Of a stretch of 64,000 nt of DNA, positions 1 through 11,895 are shown piece by piece; position 1 is the first letter of the stretch; the number at the start of each line of letters is the position of its first letter. Origin of the DNA: Sarcocystis neurona (lineage: Eukaryota; Apicomplexa; Conoidasida; Eucoccidiorida; Sarcocystidae); the NCBI GenBank assembly GCA_000727475.1, contig KL647291.1, positions 2,947,957-3,011,956 on the forward strand. Direction: 5' to 3'. The notes under the pieces were generated by a model. That model saw only the letters and a list, made by a program, of their open reading frames with translations. It was not told the origin of the DNA and did no database searches. A program made the translations under genes and the position numbers.

Positions 1-3000
1 GGCGAATCGCGCCGGTGTACCCTTTCCCAGGTGTATCGGTATACGCATATCCGATTGTACCAGGCGTCGTGTGTGACTGCGCCCACACATTTTTTTGGGA
101 AGTCATATGTCGCCGAAGTACACACGCGTACGTACGATTATATATTTGCAGGGGTATTAATGGAATCACATGTATAAAAAGTTTAGTTGCATACGAAAAA
201 ATTATTTGTACTAAACGACAACAGTTTTGTGAAATGCAGGTCCCGCAGGAAAATTGCATGTCCATCTGTAGGATCTTACAGATGAAGTGCACGTCTGCGA
301 ACGTTGTTGTGAAGAAGCGACCACTATTTACGTGTACAGTGTAAATGAGAAACAAGCGATCGTACAGCTGCTCGTACTGTTGCGCTGCCGTTATTGGCAG
401 AAAGAAGGAAAGGAAGCGCTGAAGTATCTTGATGGCAGTGGTGTGTACCGTAAGTTTGGACACGCGTGTCGTGGCATTCTCCTTCCACGCGAAGGATGCT
501 GGTGAAAATGTTAACCCGTGACTCGTAGCCGCTACGGCCGCAGCAGTTCCCGCCCTTGTTTTGGCCTCCTTCTGCTGTTCCTGCGATGTGTGTCTTCTTG
601 GGACTTCACGTCACCTGACTGAAAGCATATGCACTTTTCCTTTAAGAAACACGCGCGTTGGAATTTTTTGAGGGAGGCTACTTGAGTCAATTGCCCAAAG
701 GAATTCACCTGGTGCAGGAGGATCAGAATTGCTGTTGATGGAAAGCATACGTAATACACGTCGCTGTGGCTCTTTTGCCGTGCGCTTACCCCTCACGGAT
801 AGCCGCTGGAAGGCAATGCGGCTATTAGCTCGCAGACATAGCTCTCCTAGCTTGTTTGAAAATTTCCCGCGGGTGCGGCTTCAGCAACTCATACTCTAGT
901 CAGATGTGGGGTAAGACTGCAGCTTACTCGTCTCCATCGCACGTTTTCCACCCAGAGTTCGTCTCGCTTATGAAACGTAAACGATCGAAGTCTCCGCCGA
1001 CTGTGTAGTGTCGAGCAGTAACACGGCGATCACTACGTCGCACATACATCTGCTCAAGCTTATAGATTCCAACGTCACAGACATTTTGTCTCCGGCTTAG
1101 TTCCACGTCACAGTCGAAATTGATTCTTCCTTTGTTGCTGTACTGGATCGGCAGCGTCGATGAACACCACGTGCAGAGTGACGTTTAAGTGGAAAAGCAC
1201 AGAGTAACAGGTTTGGCACAGGACTCACTGCAGAAGCGCAGTGTGAAGTGGTCCATTTGGTCACGTAAACGCCCACATTAGACATTCATCCAAAAAAGAG
1301 ATTTCGACAGAAAGCCGTGTAAGTGGGGGAAATATGCACCAGAAAACACATCATTGACACGCGGTTCTCGGAGGCTCATTCTGACGAGGGCTTACTGAGA
1401 CAGCACATGCTACAAGAGCGGTTAACGCACACCCCTATGTATACAACACGTATCCATACACAGGGTGTACATTTGCGCACACATCCATTCAAGCATACAT
1501 ACATACATACATACATATACATATATCTCCATACGCGAGGTGCACACTAACCGTGACAGTCTTGCTGGAACGAATACGTGGCCGCAGTCTTGTCAGGTCC
1601 GAAACGCGTGCGACGTTCCCCAAGCTGTCTGCAATAGGCAATACACCCCGACCGTATTACTCTGGAATAAACGAAAAGTACATTTGCGTAGGGCGATTCG
1701 TCTTGGACGACCGGTTTTGTGTACCCTGAATATTCGCATATGATTTAAGCAACCCTGTCCCCAGAAACTGCTCAGTAGATGCGTCGTTAGCGTTACAAGG
1801 TGCATTTTAAAGTACACCGCAAGCTACGTTCACGAGCAATAATGTATGAGTAGGAAAGAGCTGTCTGATTTTGTATACGCATCTACTACTACACATCTCG
1901 AAGCAGTGGGAAGCACAGCTATGTATACCGCGAAGACTTGTAAAAAATGGTGTTGAGTGCCCAAGGCACGACGAAATTTGGGACAGCCTTGAGGGCAGCT
2001 ACAGGTTTACATGTTTACCAAAAGGATCCTTCTGCCCCTATTTGTCCACGCCAGCAACACAGCAAGTGACGGCGCGCCATCAGTGAGGCCTACTCTTCAA
2101 AGCCATAAATCGCGTCTAGAAAATCTCTTGTACGCACACCTGTTCTTTCTTGCATGAGAGGACACCACTGAACGCCTCCCCCTCGTCCACGCGCGAGACG
2201 TGAAACCTTATGCGCGTCGTAGGACATGTAGGTACCCAAGGAAGACAGAGACAAAAGGCTGCAGAAGCGCATAACTTGCAGACCTTTCATGTGTGCGAAG
2301 ATACGCACGTCTCGTCTCTGCAACTGCAGCATGTAAACAGACGACCAAAATAACTTTCTCCCTCTGAATATATGTATATTTGTTTATACGTATGTACATA
2401 TACTCATATATATATATATATGTGCAGATGTGTGTGCACGTAGGCGTAGAGAGCGCAGGCAACGTACAAGACTCTGAGGCGGCCCATTTGCCCAGAGCTG
2501 CTTTTTAGTGTATACTCGTTTTCTCAAGACTATGCCACTATCTGTTTTTTCGACGCAGAGCAAAGCTCTGCTTCGTCTAGTACCACCTGTCGGAATGTAC
2601 GTATACTAAACCTACACAGGCAGTTGAACTTTCATCTGAAAGATGAAGCGCTGACCAGAGCGTTTCTTCATTTCCTCCGTTGTTCGCGACGGAGAGATCG
2701 AGAAGGCTAGGTTCCGTTTGTCCTCTGAGAAATTTGCTGTATTCAATTGTGAGTCGGTCCGGCCACGACCGCCACTCTCACCATTTACAAGCCCGGATGA
2801 ACTACCAAGGCTCCTCTTCTCTTACATCTGTGTAAGGTTTTTGTTCAGGCTCGTCTGGGTGATACGGCAGTACTTTTTCTTCCTCAAATGTGAAACCCTG
2901 CTATTGTCCTTTTTTTCCCCGACTTTTGATCACTTTTACGTTGTGCAGATCTCCCATGGTCCTTTACAGTGCGATGTCCTTTTTCTCCCAAGAGCTTCGG

Positions 3001-3876
3001 CAGCACGCATCCACAGTCCTCCTCTGGATGGTGCTTCTTCAGGTGCTTCAACTTTTACACTCAGGGAGCTCCCTAAAAGATTCTTTCTTCCACTCTGTCG
3101 CTAAACTGCACTTGTATTGTTTTTTTAGACTTGGGCCTGTGCCACTACCTGAATATGCTTCTGCATTCTCTTCTCCGTTTTTCTATTTATACGTGATAGT
3201 CGGTCCGAACACATCACTCCGTCGCTTCTCTACTGTGGAACACAAAGTCATTCTCTCTGGTCTCCACACTGTTCTATGCGTTAATACAGTCTCCTTTTGG
3301 ACCCTCAACAGCACAAAATGACCAAGCAGTCCTTCTTGTTAAATCCTTTCTCTATTTTCACTGTGCGTGTACACCGTGCGAAGAGACGTCGTTTGCTTCT
3401 TTCATCGGTCGCTGTGAACGCTCAGGGAAAGCAAATCAAAATTTGCTGGTGTTCTGCTATCCAGTACGTCTTTCTGCATGATCTCGAACACGCTGAGGTC
3501 TCTGGGTTCCTAATCCGTGTGGTGCGGTACATCCACGAGGAATATCGCATATTCCTGTTGTTGCCTCTAGGCCGCCGGTGTCGAGCTCCACACATGGCTT
3601 CTTGAAGTGTTACGCTTCTCTGCTTATTAGAATTGTGCATGTCGGACATCAAGGATCCAGCAGCACGTTCCTAGGAACGTTTCATTCCCACATTTCGATA
3701 GTGTCCCTTTACTTGACTCGCCGAGCTCGTGGCTATCCCCTCGTACACGCGCAGCCACACCGCATTGTGTTCCCTCGACAGATGCGCTCAGAAATGCGCC
3801 CCTTTATCCTCTGCCTGACACCTTTAGTTGTACATCCTGCATCTGTGCACGTCGAACATCCATGCGCCTGTCTCCA
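1..3876. other. repeat-poor stretch without a supported gene
   Basis: Ordinary-complexity sequence near 48% G+C, without the CAG or TA arrays that fill the rest of the window. Several frames stay open for 70-145 codons on both strands (the longest is 2890-3321 plus, from a GTG), which is about what chance allows. A T-rich stretch around 2870-3160 includes a possible plus-strand acceptor near 3129. Small multi-exon genes could hide here; I see no family motif. Confidence 0.5.
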
Positions 3877-4386
3877 TCATGTTCTTAACGGGGTCTCTTC
3901 AGTAGGGAGTGTTGAGGTCAGGTGAGTCTGCTGGATAGTCTTCCTCACGGCTTCGGTGGCCTGCTCATCTGAGCCACGGCCTCCCCTACGTAGCACGTTA
4001 TAGTATGAGTATAAAATTATCAGTGCCACTATAGTTACTAGCAAGTGTAACGTTGTGGTAATAAATTGAAATATGCTCGATTGCCTTGAGATGGCGTTTG
4101 TAACGAGTTCCGCTACGTCCATCAGTGCCGTAATCAGCACTGCTACTGCAACAACCAGGACAAAAACAGCAGAGTGGAAGATTGTTGATAATATACCCAG
4201 AGTACCGGCCACTATTGTGAACGCGGAAGATGCATAATTAAAAACTGCATACTTGTTGCTGCCATCACAAGAGTTTCGTAGCTGCTCACACAACTCAACA
4301 GTCGCCGACAATAAGCTATACAGCGACACTAAAACTACACAGCTCTCTAGATCCAACGACCGCAACCAACTCTTCGTGGAACGCAT
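3877..4386 (-). CDS. small four-helix membrane protein, unknown function
   Basis: An uninterrupted frame from a real ATG (4384-4386) to a TGA, 169 codons. The frame runs on upstream without a stop to a GTG at 4530, but the leader is Cys-rich and unlike the rest, so I choose the inner ATG. The product has four hydrophobic segments, at about residues 16-32, 47-70, 73-94 and 106-129, the middle two separated only by a short turn. A polar tail of about 40 residues follows, starting with a basic RRGGRG cluster and ending Thr/Pro/Glu-rich. There is no obvious cleavable signal peptide; helix 1 may act as anchor. The layout suggests a small membrane protein with its tail on one side. I recognise no family. 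An open frame this long in non-repetitive DNA is unlikely by chance, and no exon junction is needed. Confidence 0.6.
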   Translation of the reverse strand: MRSTKSWLRSLDLESCVVLVSLYSLLSATVELCEQLRNSCDGSNKYAVFNYASSAFTIVAGTLGILSTIFHSAVFVLVVAVAVLITALMDVAELVTNAISRQSSIFQFITTTLHLLVTIVALIILYSYYNVLRRGGRGSDEQATEAVRKTIQQTHLTSTLPTEETPLRT

Positions 4387-5646
4387 TTTTAGACAGGGGA
4401 CGATAAACGAAATGTAAAGAGGGATTTGAAGGATGAGATGATTCACCAACAACAAGAAGCAGGTGCAAAGGCAGCAGCTGCGACAAGAGTGACTGCGCGC
4501 AGGCCGACGGTTGTAACACAGATCCTGCACTGGAATACCTCATGCGTGAAAGGGGAGCAACATACACCAGAAGTGTGTCTGTGAAATCTTAGCAGCGAAA
4601 GCGAAGAAGGGGCAAAGAGGAACATGAACCTGAGAGCTCCATACCGGGTCTTTGCATTTTGGGTACGAAGCGGTCAAAGTTCGTTCAGAGAAAACTTAGA
4701 GGTCCTTAAGTGAACCTATTGCCCACAGCAAGGTTCTAGAACAGACCGTCTGATTTGATCTGAATGGCTGCAAGCCGAAGCTTACATATTTGCTCAGGTA
4801 CGAATTAGACCCCAGGCTCGCAATCAGCCAGCCTCCTGGTGATGTTGCATTTAGATCATTACGACTACTATATGGCTGGTGTAACCGTTATATAATGGCC
4901 GCTGGACTCACACCAGCGTGCGGTCTGTGCGCAGTGCACTTCAGCCGTTAGAAATACTTTCAAAAACTGCATGTCGATTTGCCTGTACCTCCAGGTCGAC
5001 CCGACTTTAGATGCGACCGATTCAGAACATTTCACTCTTCTGCAACAAACGGTAAAATCAGGCCGTTCCCGGTCTTTGGACATCAAACACAGAAACGTCT
5101 TCAGAGTCTAGCGAAATATCCAGCTGTGTCTGCAATTACTGCGCCGAGAGGATTGTACTCCTCTGCGAGTAATCAGCTTCGGTAGTGGAGGCTCCGTAAA
5201 ACTTGTGTAAGTCGCTAAACACGCAGGACGCCCACTTTCGCGAGCAAAAAGAGTTGAACAGAAAAGAAACTGCAAATGTCAAAAATCTCTGCGATCTACT
5301 ACAGCAAGTAATGGCGGCTCAATGAAAGTTGTGTGGGCCTCTAACTTGCGCGGGAATTCACAAACACACATTTATTTACAACGGAAGGAACAGCAGGGAT
5401 TTCGAGTGTAATGTTCAGATTATGGAGAGTAACATTCTGCCATCAGAAGCCACACTGCGTCCCGAAAGCGCAAGGCCAGCCTTCACACGTATTGCATTCC
5501 TGTAGTAACATACAAGAGAGACAAGCCCGCCTACTGCCTGACGTCACAGCTCAACATGAGGTGTTGCAACATACAGACAGTGAAAGGAGAAAAAAGGCAA
5601 TGGAGACACGGGTAGGCCGAGTATATTGGAGCTGACTAGCGCAGTG

Positions 5647-5905
5647 TAGACAGGGAGTGCGGCGTTATACTCTTAACTATTTACCAGCGGCAACAATTAT
5701 AGTGATGTCGGCCATACGGATAGAATGAAGACGAAGTGTAGCAGGGACAGCGAGAGGATTTGGGACTGAGTGGAGCTATATAGACAGAAAGCGTGGCGTA
5801 ATATTCTTGATTAATTTCTATAACATCGGCAGCAAGTACAATGATATCGTCAATACGGATCGGGTGGACAGAAAGAAAGTGTAGCACTGAGGAACTATTC
5901 AGTTG
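5647..5905. repeat. diverged two-copy tandem repeat, 134 bp unit
   Basis: Copy one starts with TAGACAGGGAGTGCGGCGTT at 5647 and copy two with TAGACAGAAAGCGTGGCGTA at 5781. The two remain alignable to about 5905 through shared blocks such as CATACGGAT and AAGTGTAGCA. The minus strand of the second copy is open, while the first copy has stops in that frame, so the unit is not evidently coding. Confidence 0.7.
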
Positions 5906-5977
5906 AAATGTGTGTGCGTGTTCGTGCACGGCCGACATCAGCAAAGAAAAAGTACACTGAAGACATGCACAATTCGG

Positions 5978-6403
5978 TTACACTGTAGCTGCAGAAGTTT
6001 GTAATAGCAGCTGCGACAGCGATGTCTGACACCAGTGTTTACAGAGTCGGCTGCAGAAGCAAAGGGGAGAACGCAAAAGAAAAAAAGTGCTCACGTGGAT
6101 GAGGACAGACGGACGCGCAATCAAGCCACTGACACTCAGTCGGCTGCAGTCCCCCGGCCTGCAGCAAGTGGAGTACGAACGCAGCAGCATCACCAGCAGC
6201 AGCACCAGCTGCGGCTGCCCAGCAGCCTCGTGAGCAACTGCAGAGCAGCTGATGCGTCCATGCAACGTAGACGCACAACGAAAAATCACGATCGCGGCGG
6301 CGATAGACGGACGATCCACTGCAGCACAAAAACACGCTAGAGCTTCGGCTGTAATTAACTTCCCCCACCTGAGCCGAGTGATTAAGAGCTGTTGATGCTC
6401 CAT
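5978..6403 (-). CDS. candidate 141-codon ORF across a small CAG/CTG tract
   Basis: Opens with ATG at 6401-6403 and runs 141 codons to a stop. It contains the only triplet tract of the left part of the window (about 6178-6232), read here as Leu/Val, with about 58% third-position G+C. The plus strand of the same segment (6035-6340) is open too and reads as a polar Gln/Ser/Arg-rich peptide with similar third-position G+C. Either strand may be coding, or neither; I give no function. Confidence 0.25.
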   Translation of the reverse strand: MEHQQLLITRLRWGKLITAEALACFCAAVDRPSIAAAIVIFRCASTLHGRISCSAVAHEAAGQPQLVLLLVMLLRSYSTCCRPGDCSRLSVSGLIARPSVLIHVSTFFLLRSPLCFCSRLCKHWCQTSLSQLLLQTSAATV

Positions 6404-7371
6404 CTTCTTCGTGTCTAGTTGCAGTCGTCTTCAGAACGATGCTGCTACGGCCGCCGCGGTTGCCAGCAACTCATGTCTAATACACTGCTATTAGGGGCTA
6501 TTATCTTAGAGATTTCTTCCGTATAACCCGGTCCACGCACGTGATGCCGCCCTTCTAAGGAGTGATGCGATACTGAAAGTATTGACTGCTTTGATGCTGG
6601 TCTGCTGGGTGTTGCAAGGACGTAGCAACTTTGTCCGCTGCGGCTACTGCTATTGAGGGTGTGGCACGTGCTGCATCGGCTCCTGGTGCAGCTCACTTCA
6701 TGCTTGTAGTGCAACCTACAACGGACGTCCTTGCTTCGGGACCCCCCCGCGCAGTTGTTGATCCAGCTGTGCGCACTGTGGCTGCCGCCCATCTGCACCT
6801 CGTTCATCTAAGCGTGTAGAGGTATCCGAGAGATGCACTACCCATGTGGGGTATCTAGGGAACAGGAGCACGAATCAAGAACAATAACAAACTTCGGAAA
6901 CTCAAGTGTTCAGTACGTGACTGCAGACTCGGGCTTGCGACCCCGGAAAAGTTGCCAAGGAATTTTTCCAACTGGATAATTCAGTCGTGCGGCGTGCAGA
7001 CGAAAGGATCACCTCTGCGATAAAGACTGATCTGCTCGGTCAGTTCTATGCCGCCGTGCCTGCAGTACGAACCTGCAGTATCACACAGTCAGCTGCGCTT
7101 ACAGGCCATAGACGGCAGCCTCTTGCCTTCAACAAGTGGTGCGCGAAAAGCCTAAAGAGAGTGGCACATACGTATATGTGTATGCGTATGAAGCACGGGG
7201 AATTCCGCTAAAAGATCGAAGACAGCTGTGATGCGTAGCGTGGCCCTTTGCTGAGCTCAAGTCACAGATCAAACTACTACCGCACTGGCAACTATGCCTG
7301 CCAGGCCTTGGCCTTGATTGCAGAGAGGCTCCGAATATATATAGCCATCTGGGCAGCAGAGTAGCGGACAT
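6404..7371. other. no supported gene
   Basis: Low-repeat sequence with short open frames on both strands (for example 6445-6807 minus) and no convincing splice-bounded exon or motif. Confidence 0.4.
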
Positions 7372-8055
7372 ATGTACACGCACACCAGTAGTGAGTTTGA
7401 TTTTTTCCCGTCCACTGTGAGGGCAGCAGAGCCGCAGGAACGGCACGTGGTAATGCCACAACAGAAACTTGGGACACCTTTGGCAACGAGACGCTTTATG
7501 TGCCTATATCTATCTTCGTACGCGCACAAGTCGAGCTGGGCGAATAAAAACTGGTACACCGATTTCCAGACACATGGCCTAACACGATTCTGGAAAGAGG
7601 GGTGCATCGGAGTCGTACGTGCGAATTATTCACGCGAAGTGCATTCAGGGAGGCGGATTTCCTTGTCACAAACTTCGACGGCAGCCCGCTGTCCTGAGTC
7701 CACTTTTGAGCTGCAATCCCGCAGCGGGACTTCCACTTTCAAAACGGGCAGTAAATACCCCCACCGATCTTATTCAAAGTTGTCAGATGTAGACCATGTC
7801 TACATCTGTAAAGAATACCTATATCTACGCACAGTTAGTACGGACGTGCGCAGGGCTGCTGAACGCTCAAAAAGAGATGCTGCCTCAGCAGAGCAGTTGA
7901 CGACTCTACGGGTCGGACTCACCGCATTCGAAGACAATTGTGCCACTGTGAATGCAGAGATAGTGTCGAAAACACAAAATGCGGTTGCGACGCGCTCTGC
8001 GTGTCTGGGTTTGCAGGCTGGCACGTATACGCATGTGGGGTTTCCCAACAAATAG
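7372..8055 (+). CDS. candidate 227-codon ORF, unknown function
   Basis: Starts at ATG 7372 and stays open for 227 codons in non-repetitive sequence, longer than chance normally gives here. The C-terminal third, from about 7840, is helical and charged (a segment rich in Ala, Glu, Arg and Lys) and is preceded by a plausible acceptor ending CGCACAG, so it may be a separate exon and the 5' half intron. A 184-codon minus-strand frame overlaps the 3' part (7800-8354). Third-position G+C of the helical part is about 57%. No motif recognised. Confidence 0.35.
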   Translation: MYTHTSSEFDFFPSTVRAAEPQERHVVMPQQKLGTPLATRRFMCLYLSSYAHKSSWANKNWYTDFQTHGLTRFWKEGCIGVVRANYSREVHSGRRISLSQTSTAARCPESTFELQSRSGTSTFKTGSKYPHRSYSKLSDVDHVYICKEYLYLRTVSTDVRRAAERSKRDAASAEQLTTLRVGLTAFEDNCATVNAEIVSKTQNAVATRSACLGLQAGTYTHVGFPNK

Positions 8056-9554
8056 ATACGAGTAGACAAGTGCACTGAGTGTACGTAAATGCATGCCTGT
8101 ATAATTACACATCTTTCTGTACGTGTGTGCACCACCCGCAGTGGTGACCACAACGACAACACAGCAGAACAGTAGCAGTGAGAGAGCATGCAATCTTTTG
8201 TCCTAGCTGACCCGTAAACGTAATGAAAACCGCTGATTCGTCTTCTGCGATCGTACCCCACGCCTCGTCCTTGCAACTGGAAGGCGCAACAGGGTCGCTG
8301 CCGACTAGCGCAGTATGGCCTGCTCCAGAGAAACAAAGACAGTGTACTCCACAACTCTCAGCGTTGCCAACAGCGCAGCAGTGACCGGAGAAGAAAGTGG
8401 AAGAGAAGCAGGTTCCGGGACACGGCAACGGTGAGTTTGCCAGAAAGCACCAGAGGTTCTTCAAAATGACAAAACTCTGTGCAGCACAACAGGGGAAGCA
8501 CGGACGGCGAGTAGAACGCAGTCAACTGGACGCAGGAGGAAAACATCACAGAATTCACACGTTGCACCAGATGGAGAAAAAAGGGCAGTCAGGATTCATG
8601 GGTGCATGCAGGAGCAGGTTGTCTTCTAGGTAGCTGCCTTCTAAGCCAGCGAGGCGTAGCGGTAGCACAAGCAGTGATTTCCTCTGCAGGAGGTACAACA
8701 GGGGCACCTTTGTCAGGAGTGTGTAACGTTACCTCGTCGCATGAGGGGGCGTGTTCCCAAACAAGTCGACTTCAACACGAGAACGAGCACTACTTGCTGT
8801 TACGAGGGAGTGACATCCTGATGCACACCACTAAGACATCTACGTTAACTAAAACACTGACGGTTGTACATCGAAATTCGTATGTGTACCCGTACGAGAA
8901 GGACTGAATGACCTAGCGCCACTTCTGGCGATGCAGGAGAAAAAGCTGGTGACAACGTTCACGGGTGTACAACAGTCAGAGAGGCTATGCACAGGTTTTA
9001 GTCTAGAAGCAGGCAGAGAGACGGAAACGAAGTATGTTGCTGTTTAGTAAGTAAGAGAAATCTGCTTTGTACTTACACGTAGATTCTGCACCACTTCCTC
9101 CTCGCTTACGCCCGCCACTGTGCCTCGAATACCGGCTACGGGCACACCAAGTCTGCCCGCGGAGGCTTTGCCAATCCTACACCGTAACTGGACACGATGG
9201 ACTCTCTTATCCACTATATTTGCGTTTAAGCCTCTTGTCTTTTTTTGCTGCCCGTGCAGCCAGCGTGCCCCTATGCAAAGCGAATAAGCCCAGGGTCGTA
9301 TATGTATTCACTCACAGCCTTTGCTTAACTAAGCCGACATGGGTATTCTTCAGTGGCCAGCGTGCGCTGCCAGTTCTTTGCAGTTATACCGTGACACCAA
9401 AACAGGTTCAGAGATGGTCATTTGGCCTTTAGCACCGCCATCCAACCTTCGGCACGCCACACTGGGACCCACTGCGCAGCCATGTAGGCAAGACTGTGAA
9501 AGTCGTCAGTAGCTCCTTCGCCTCGTGAACAAGATCAAAGGCAGCAGCAAAAAA
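8056..9554. other. no supported gene
   Basis: Mixed sequence with open frames up to about 120 codons on either strand and no repeats of note. It includes TGCATGC at 8090 and 8603, the palindrome bound by one class of apicomplexan AP2 factors, but no clear gene follows either site. Confidence 0.4.
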
Positions 9555-9763
9555 AGAGTGACATGGATTCTGCGTCAGATGCTCAGGCTAAAGTCAATAC
9601 TAGAGACGTTTCATAGGCATTTTACAGCCTCAGCTGGGCCAGAAGGGCAGGAACGCAAAGAGAGTGACATGGATTCTGCGTCAGATGCTCGAGCTAAAGT
9701 CAATACTAGACGGTTTCCATAGGCATTTTACCGCCTCAGCTGGGCCAGAAGGGCAGAAACGCA
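9555..9763. repeat. two-copy tandem duplication, 106 bp unit
   Basis: Copy one begins AGAGTGACATGGATTCTGCG at 9555 and copy two with the same 20 bases at 9661. They differ at few sites, for example CTCAGGCTAAA against CTCGAGCTAAA, and one short indel near AGACGTTTC/AGACGGTTTCC. The copy number is low and the copies are close in sequence, so the duplication is recent. It lies just upstream of the open frame starting at 9844. Confidence 0.85.
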
Positions 9764-9843
9764 TCCTCTTTGTGCTGCACCGTCGCTGCTGCCGCTGACA
9801 CCAATGCCACATAACGACGGCTGGGACATCTAGTGAGTATTTC

Positions 9844-10338
9844 ATGACCTCGCTGTTGCCGACCTTGATGCTAGTGGCCTCGTGCCTTCTTGCTGATGCA
9901 GTGACGGTGACGAACACCTGGTTCTTGATTGTGGAGGGCTGTTGTCGGCCGCGTGTAGCGCCCGTGCTGCTGGTGCAACTGCTTTTCCCCGTCTCCGGTA
10001 TGACCGTTGTTGGTGTCCTCTGGCTCCTGTTGTTGTTCGTCGTCCCTTTGCTGCGCCTTCGCATCTACATACGCTTTACCAAAGCTTGTTCCTCAGTATA
10101 CGCAGCGGCCCCTGCTGCTGCCACCGCTGCTCTTCGTTTTCTTGCCGCGTCTTTGCGTGTACGTTCGCCTAAACGACATCTCACTCAATGTGATGTTTCC
10201 GCCGCCCGCCTGCGCTGGTCGTCTTCACGCGTATGCTGTCCAGCATACTTTCAAGAGGAGAGTCACCAAGGGCGCCGGGTGTTCCCCTCGTCGTGTGTAC
10301 CAGCGGTGATTTATTCGTGCGGGAAAAAGGAAGCGTAG
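9844..10338 (+). CDS. candidate secreted or membrane protein
   Basis: A 164-codon frame from ATG 9844. The N-terminus looks like a signal peptide: a short polar start, a Leu/Val/Ala core to about residue 18 and a likely cleavage after ADA. A second strongly hydrophobic segment of about 22 residues (near residues 58-80) is followed by basic residues, as in a membrane anchor. The first 75 codons have roughly 75% G or C in third position, like the ORC2 exons. An Ala-rich piece follows, then a Cys/Arg-containing tail. The opposite strand (9681-10064) also reads well and is the main alternative. The tandem duplication at 9555-9763 sits in its 5' flank. Confidence 0.42.
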   Translation: MTSLLPTLMLVASCLLADAVTVTNTWFLIVEGCCRPRVAPVLLVQLLFPVSGMTVVGVLWLLLLFVVPLLRLRIYIRFTKACSSVYAAAPAAATAALRFLAASLRVRSPKRHLTQCDVSAARLRWSSSRVCCPAYFQEESHQGRRVFPSSCVPAVIYSCGKKEA

Positions 10339-10401
10339 AAGTGTCGACAGCAATGTGTTGCAGTGTTTTTGCACGATTCGGAATGAATAGATGTTCATGA
10401 G

Positions 10402-10780
10402 CAGTGATAGGTCTGCTTCTTGAACATGTGCAAACGACTGTACCGTATTGTTGAGGGGGGCGCTTGCAAGCGTACCGTTTTTGAACGACTCAGAGAGAAT
10501 GGATCGTCGCGAACAGTGAAAGACCTGCTCGAAGAAGAAGAACTAACGACTGTGCCATAGTGTGATGCGGGAGCTTACAAGCCTACGCAGGTTCTTGCGG
10601 CCCACGTTATAGAGCTATCTTCGTGCTTCCGCTTCGCAAAACAACGGCATGCTCAACCGTCCTCCAAGTTTTCCGTTCGAGTGTTAAGAAATGTGCGGCC
10701 AAGGTTGTAGTTGTGAATGCTTCTGCTTCGCAAGAATACGGGCTGCTGAACTGATGTACAAGTTTTCCGTTCGACTGCCG
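10402..10780. repeat. pair of diverged tandem repeats
   Basis: CAGTGATAGGTCTGC at 10402 recurs as CAGTGAAAGACCTGC at 10513, with the downstream AACGACTGT block shared. A second pair starts CTTCCGCTTCGCAA at 10625 and CTTCTGCTTCGCAA at 10720 and ends in a shared AAGTTTTCCGTTCGA. Units are about 111 and 95 bp. Divergence is much greater than in the 9555 repeat, so these are older. No gene is evident. Confidence 0.65.
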
Positions 10781-11222
10781 CGCACAGCAAGTAAGTAAAT
10801 ACAGAGTCGCTTGCGTCAGACTCTACCTGGATCCCGGTGTGATCTTGGGGTGAACTTTCTCCCCCCTAGCGTCCTGGATGAGTTTGCAGGACGGTGAAAA
10901 CCCTGAAAGAAAAGTCGACTCCGCGGCATTGTCCGGTCTGGTTTCTTGTATGAGAGCAACGTGTACGGGCAGGTCTGTTTGCCTGTGCAAATTATGGTTG
11001 CCAGGGAATGTGCGAAGCGCATGCCTGCGTCGGTAGTGACTGCGTATCCACGTGTTCAGTAGAGATTACATATCGATGTGTTCACGTGAAAGTACACTCC
11101 ATCAGCCCCACGTATTTTAACATTCAGGACGTTGTATCTGAGGCGGTACGGCACACATGCTCGATGAGGTTCTCTTTTTGTGTTGAAGACTTGCGCGGTA
11201 TCAGCAGAAGGTATGCCAAGTC

Positions 11223-11552
11223 GTGACTGCTAGCGCAATGATGGTCGCGGTAAGTCTCAATGCGTTGTGTTCATACATTACAGTCGTCGCGCGTCAGCTG
11301 CGAATAATGCTGGAATCAGTACAATTCGCCCTTCACGGCAGAACCACCACTGTCTTACACGACACATTTGAGCGTGACTACCAGGAATTCACAATTAAGC
11401 TTCAGTTACTCCTGATGCAGGACGTCTTCGTAGAAGGCATCAGGCAGAGGAGCGGAGAACAATTTATGGAGCAGCACGCCCATGTTTCGACTCCACCATC
11501 CCATGACCTGCAAGAAATCGCAGCCGCACATCCAAAAAGTAGCGACGTTTGA
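11223..11552 (+). CDS. candidate helical ORF or exon
   Basis: Open for 109 codons. After a hydrophobic stretch, residues alternate between charged and aliphatic as in an amphipathic helix, then a polar tail with a His/Ser/Pro patch leads to TGA. Third-position G+C is about 56%. A GTAAGT near 11249 inside the frame could be a donor, which would make this segment intronic. The minus strand (11402-11818) is open for 138 codons. Unknown function. Confidence 0.28.
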   Translation: MTASAMMVAVSLNALCSYITVVARQLRIMLESVQFALHGRTTTVLHDTFERDYQEFTIKLQLLLMQDVFVEGIRQRSGEQFMEQHAHVSTPPSHDLQEIAAAHPKSSDV

Positions 11553-11708
11553 AAAGGGCCGAAAGCTGTGATGGTGGAGACTGCAAAGAAAGCGACAGTG
11601 TCGAACTGTCTGTCTGGCACATAATTGATTAAAGGCACGGGAATGCGACACGAAGACCAAGCGCCGGAAGGTTCGCCGAAGCTCCTGCACGCGCAGCCGT
11701 CTGCTGGC

Positions 11709-11895
11709 GTAAATGATACCACATAAAAAGGGCTACCTATAAAACAGAAGCCTCCTATGATGTTGACGTTCCAAGGTGTCACATATGTGCGCTTCCCTGC
11801 CTGTGAATGATAACACATAAAAAGAGCTACCTGTGAAACAGAACCTCATTTAATGTTCACGTTGCAAGGTGTCACATATGTGCACTTCCGTGCCC
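11709..11895. repeat. two-copy tandem duplication, 94 bp unit
   Basis: Copy one from 11709 and copy two from 11803 share AATGATA.CACATAAAAAG, GCTACCT and AAGGTGTCACATATGTGC. The unit length is not a multiple of three and neither strand keeps a frame through both copies, so it is probably non-coding. Confidence 0.8.
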
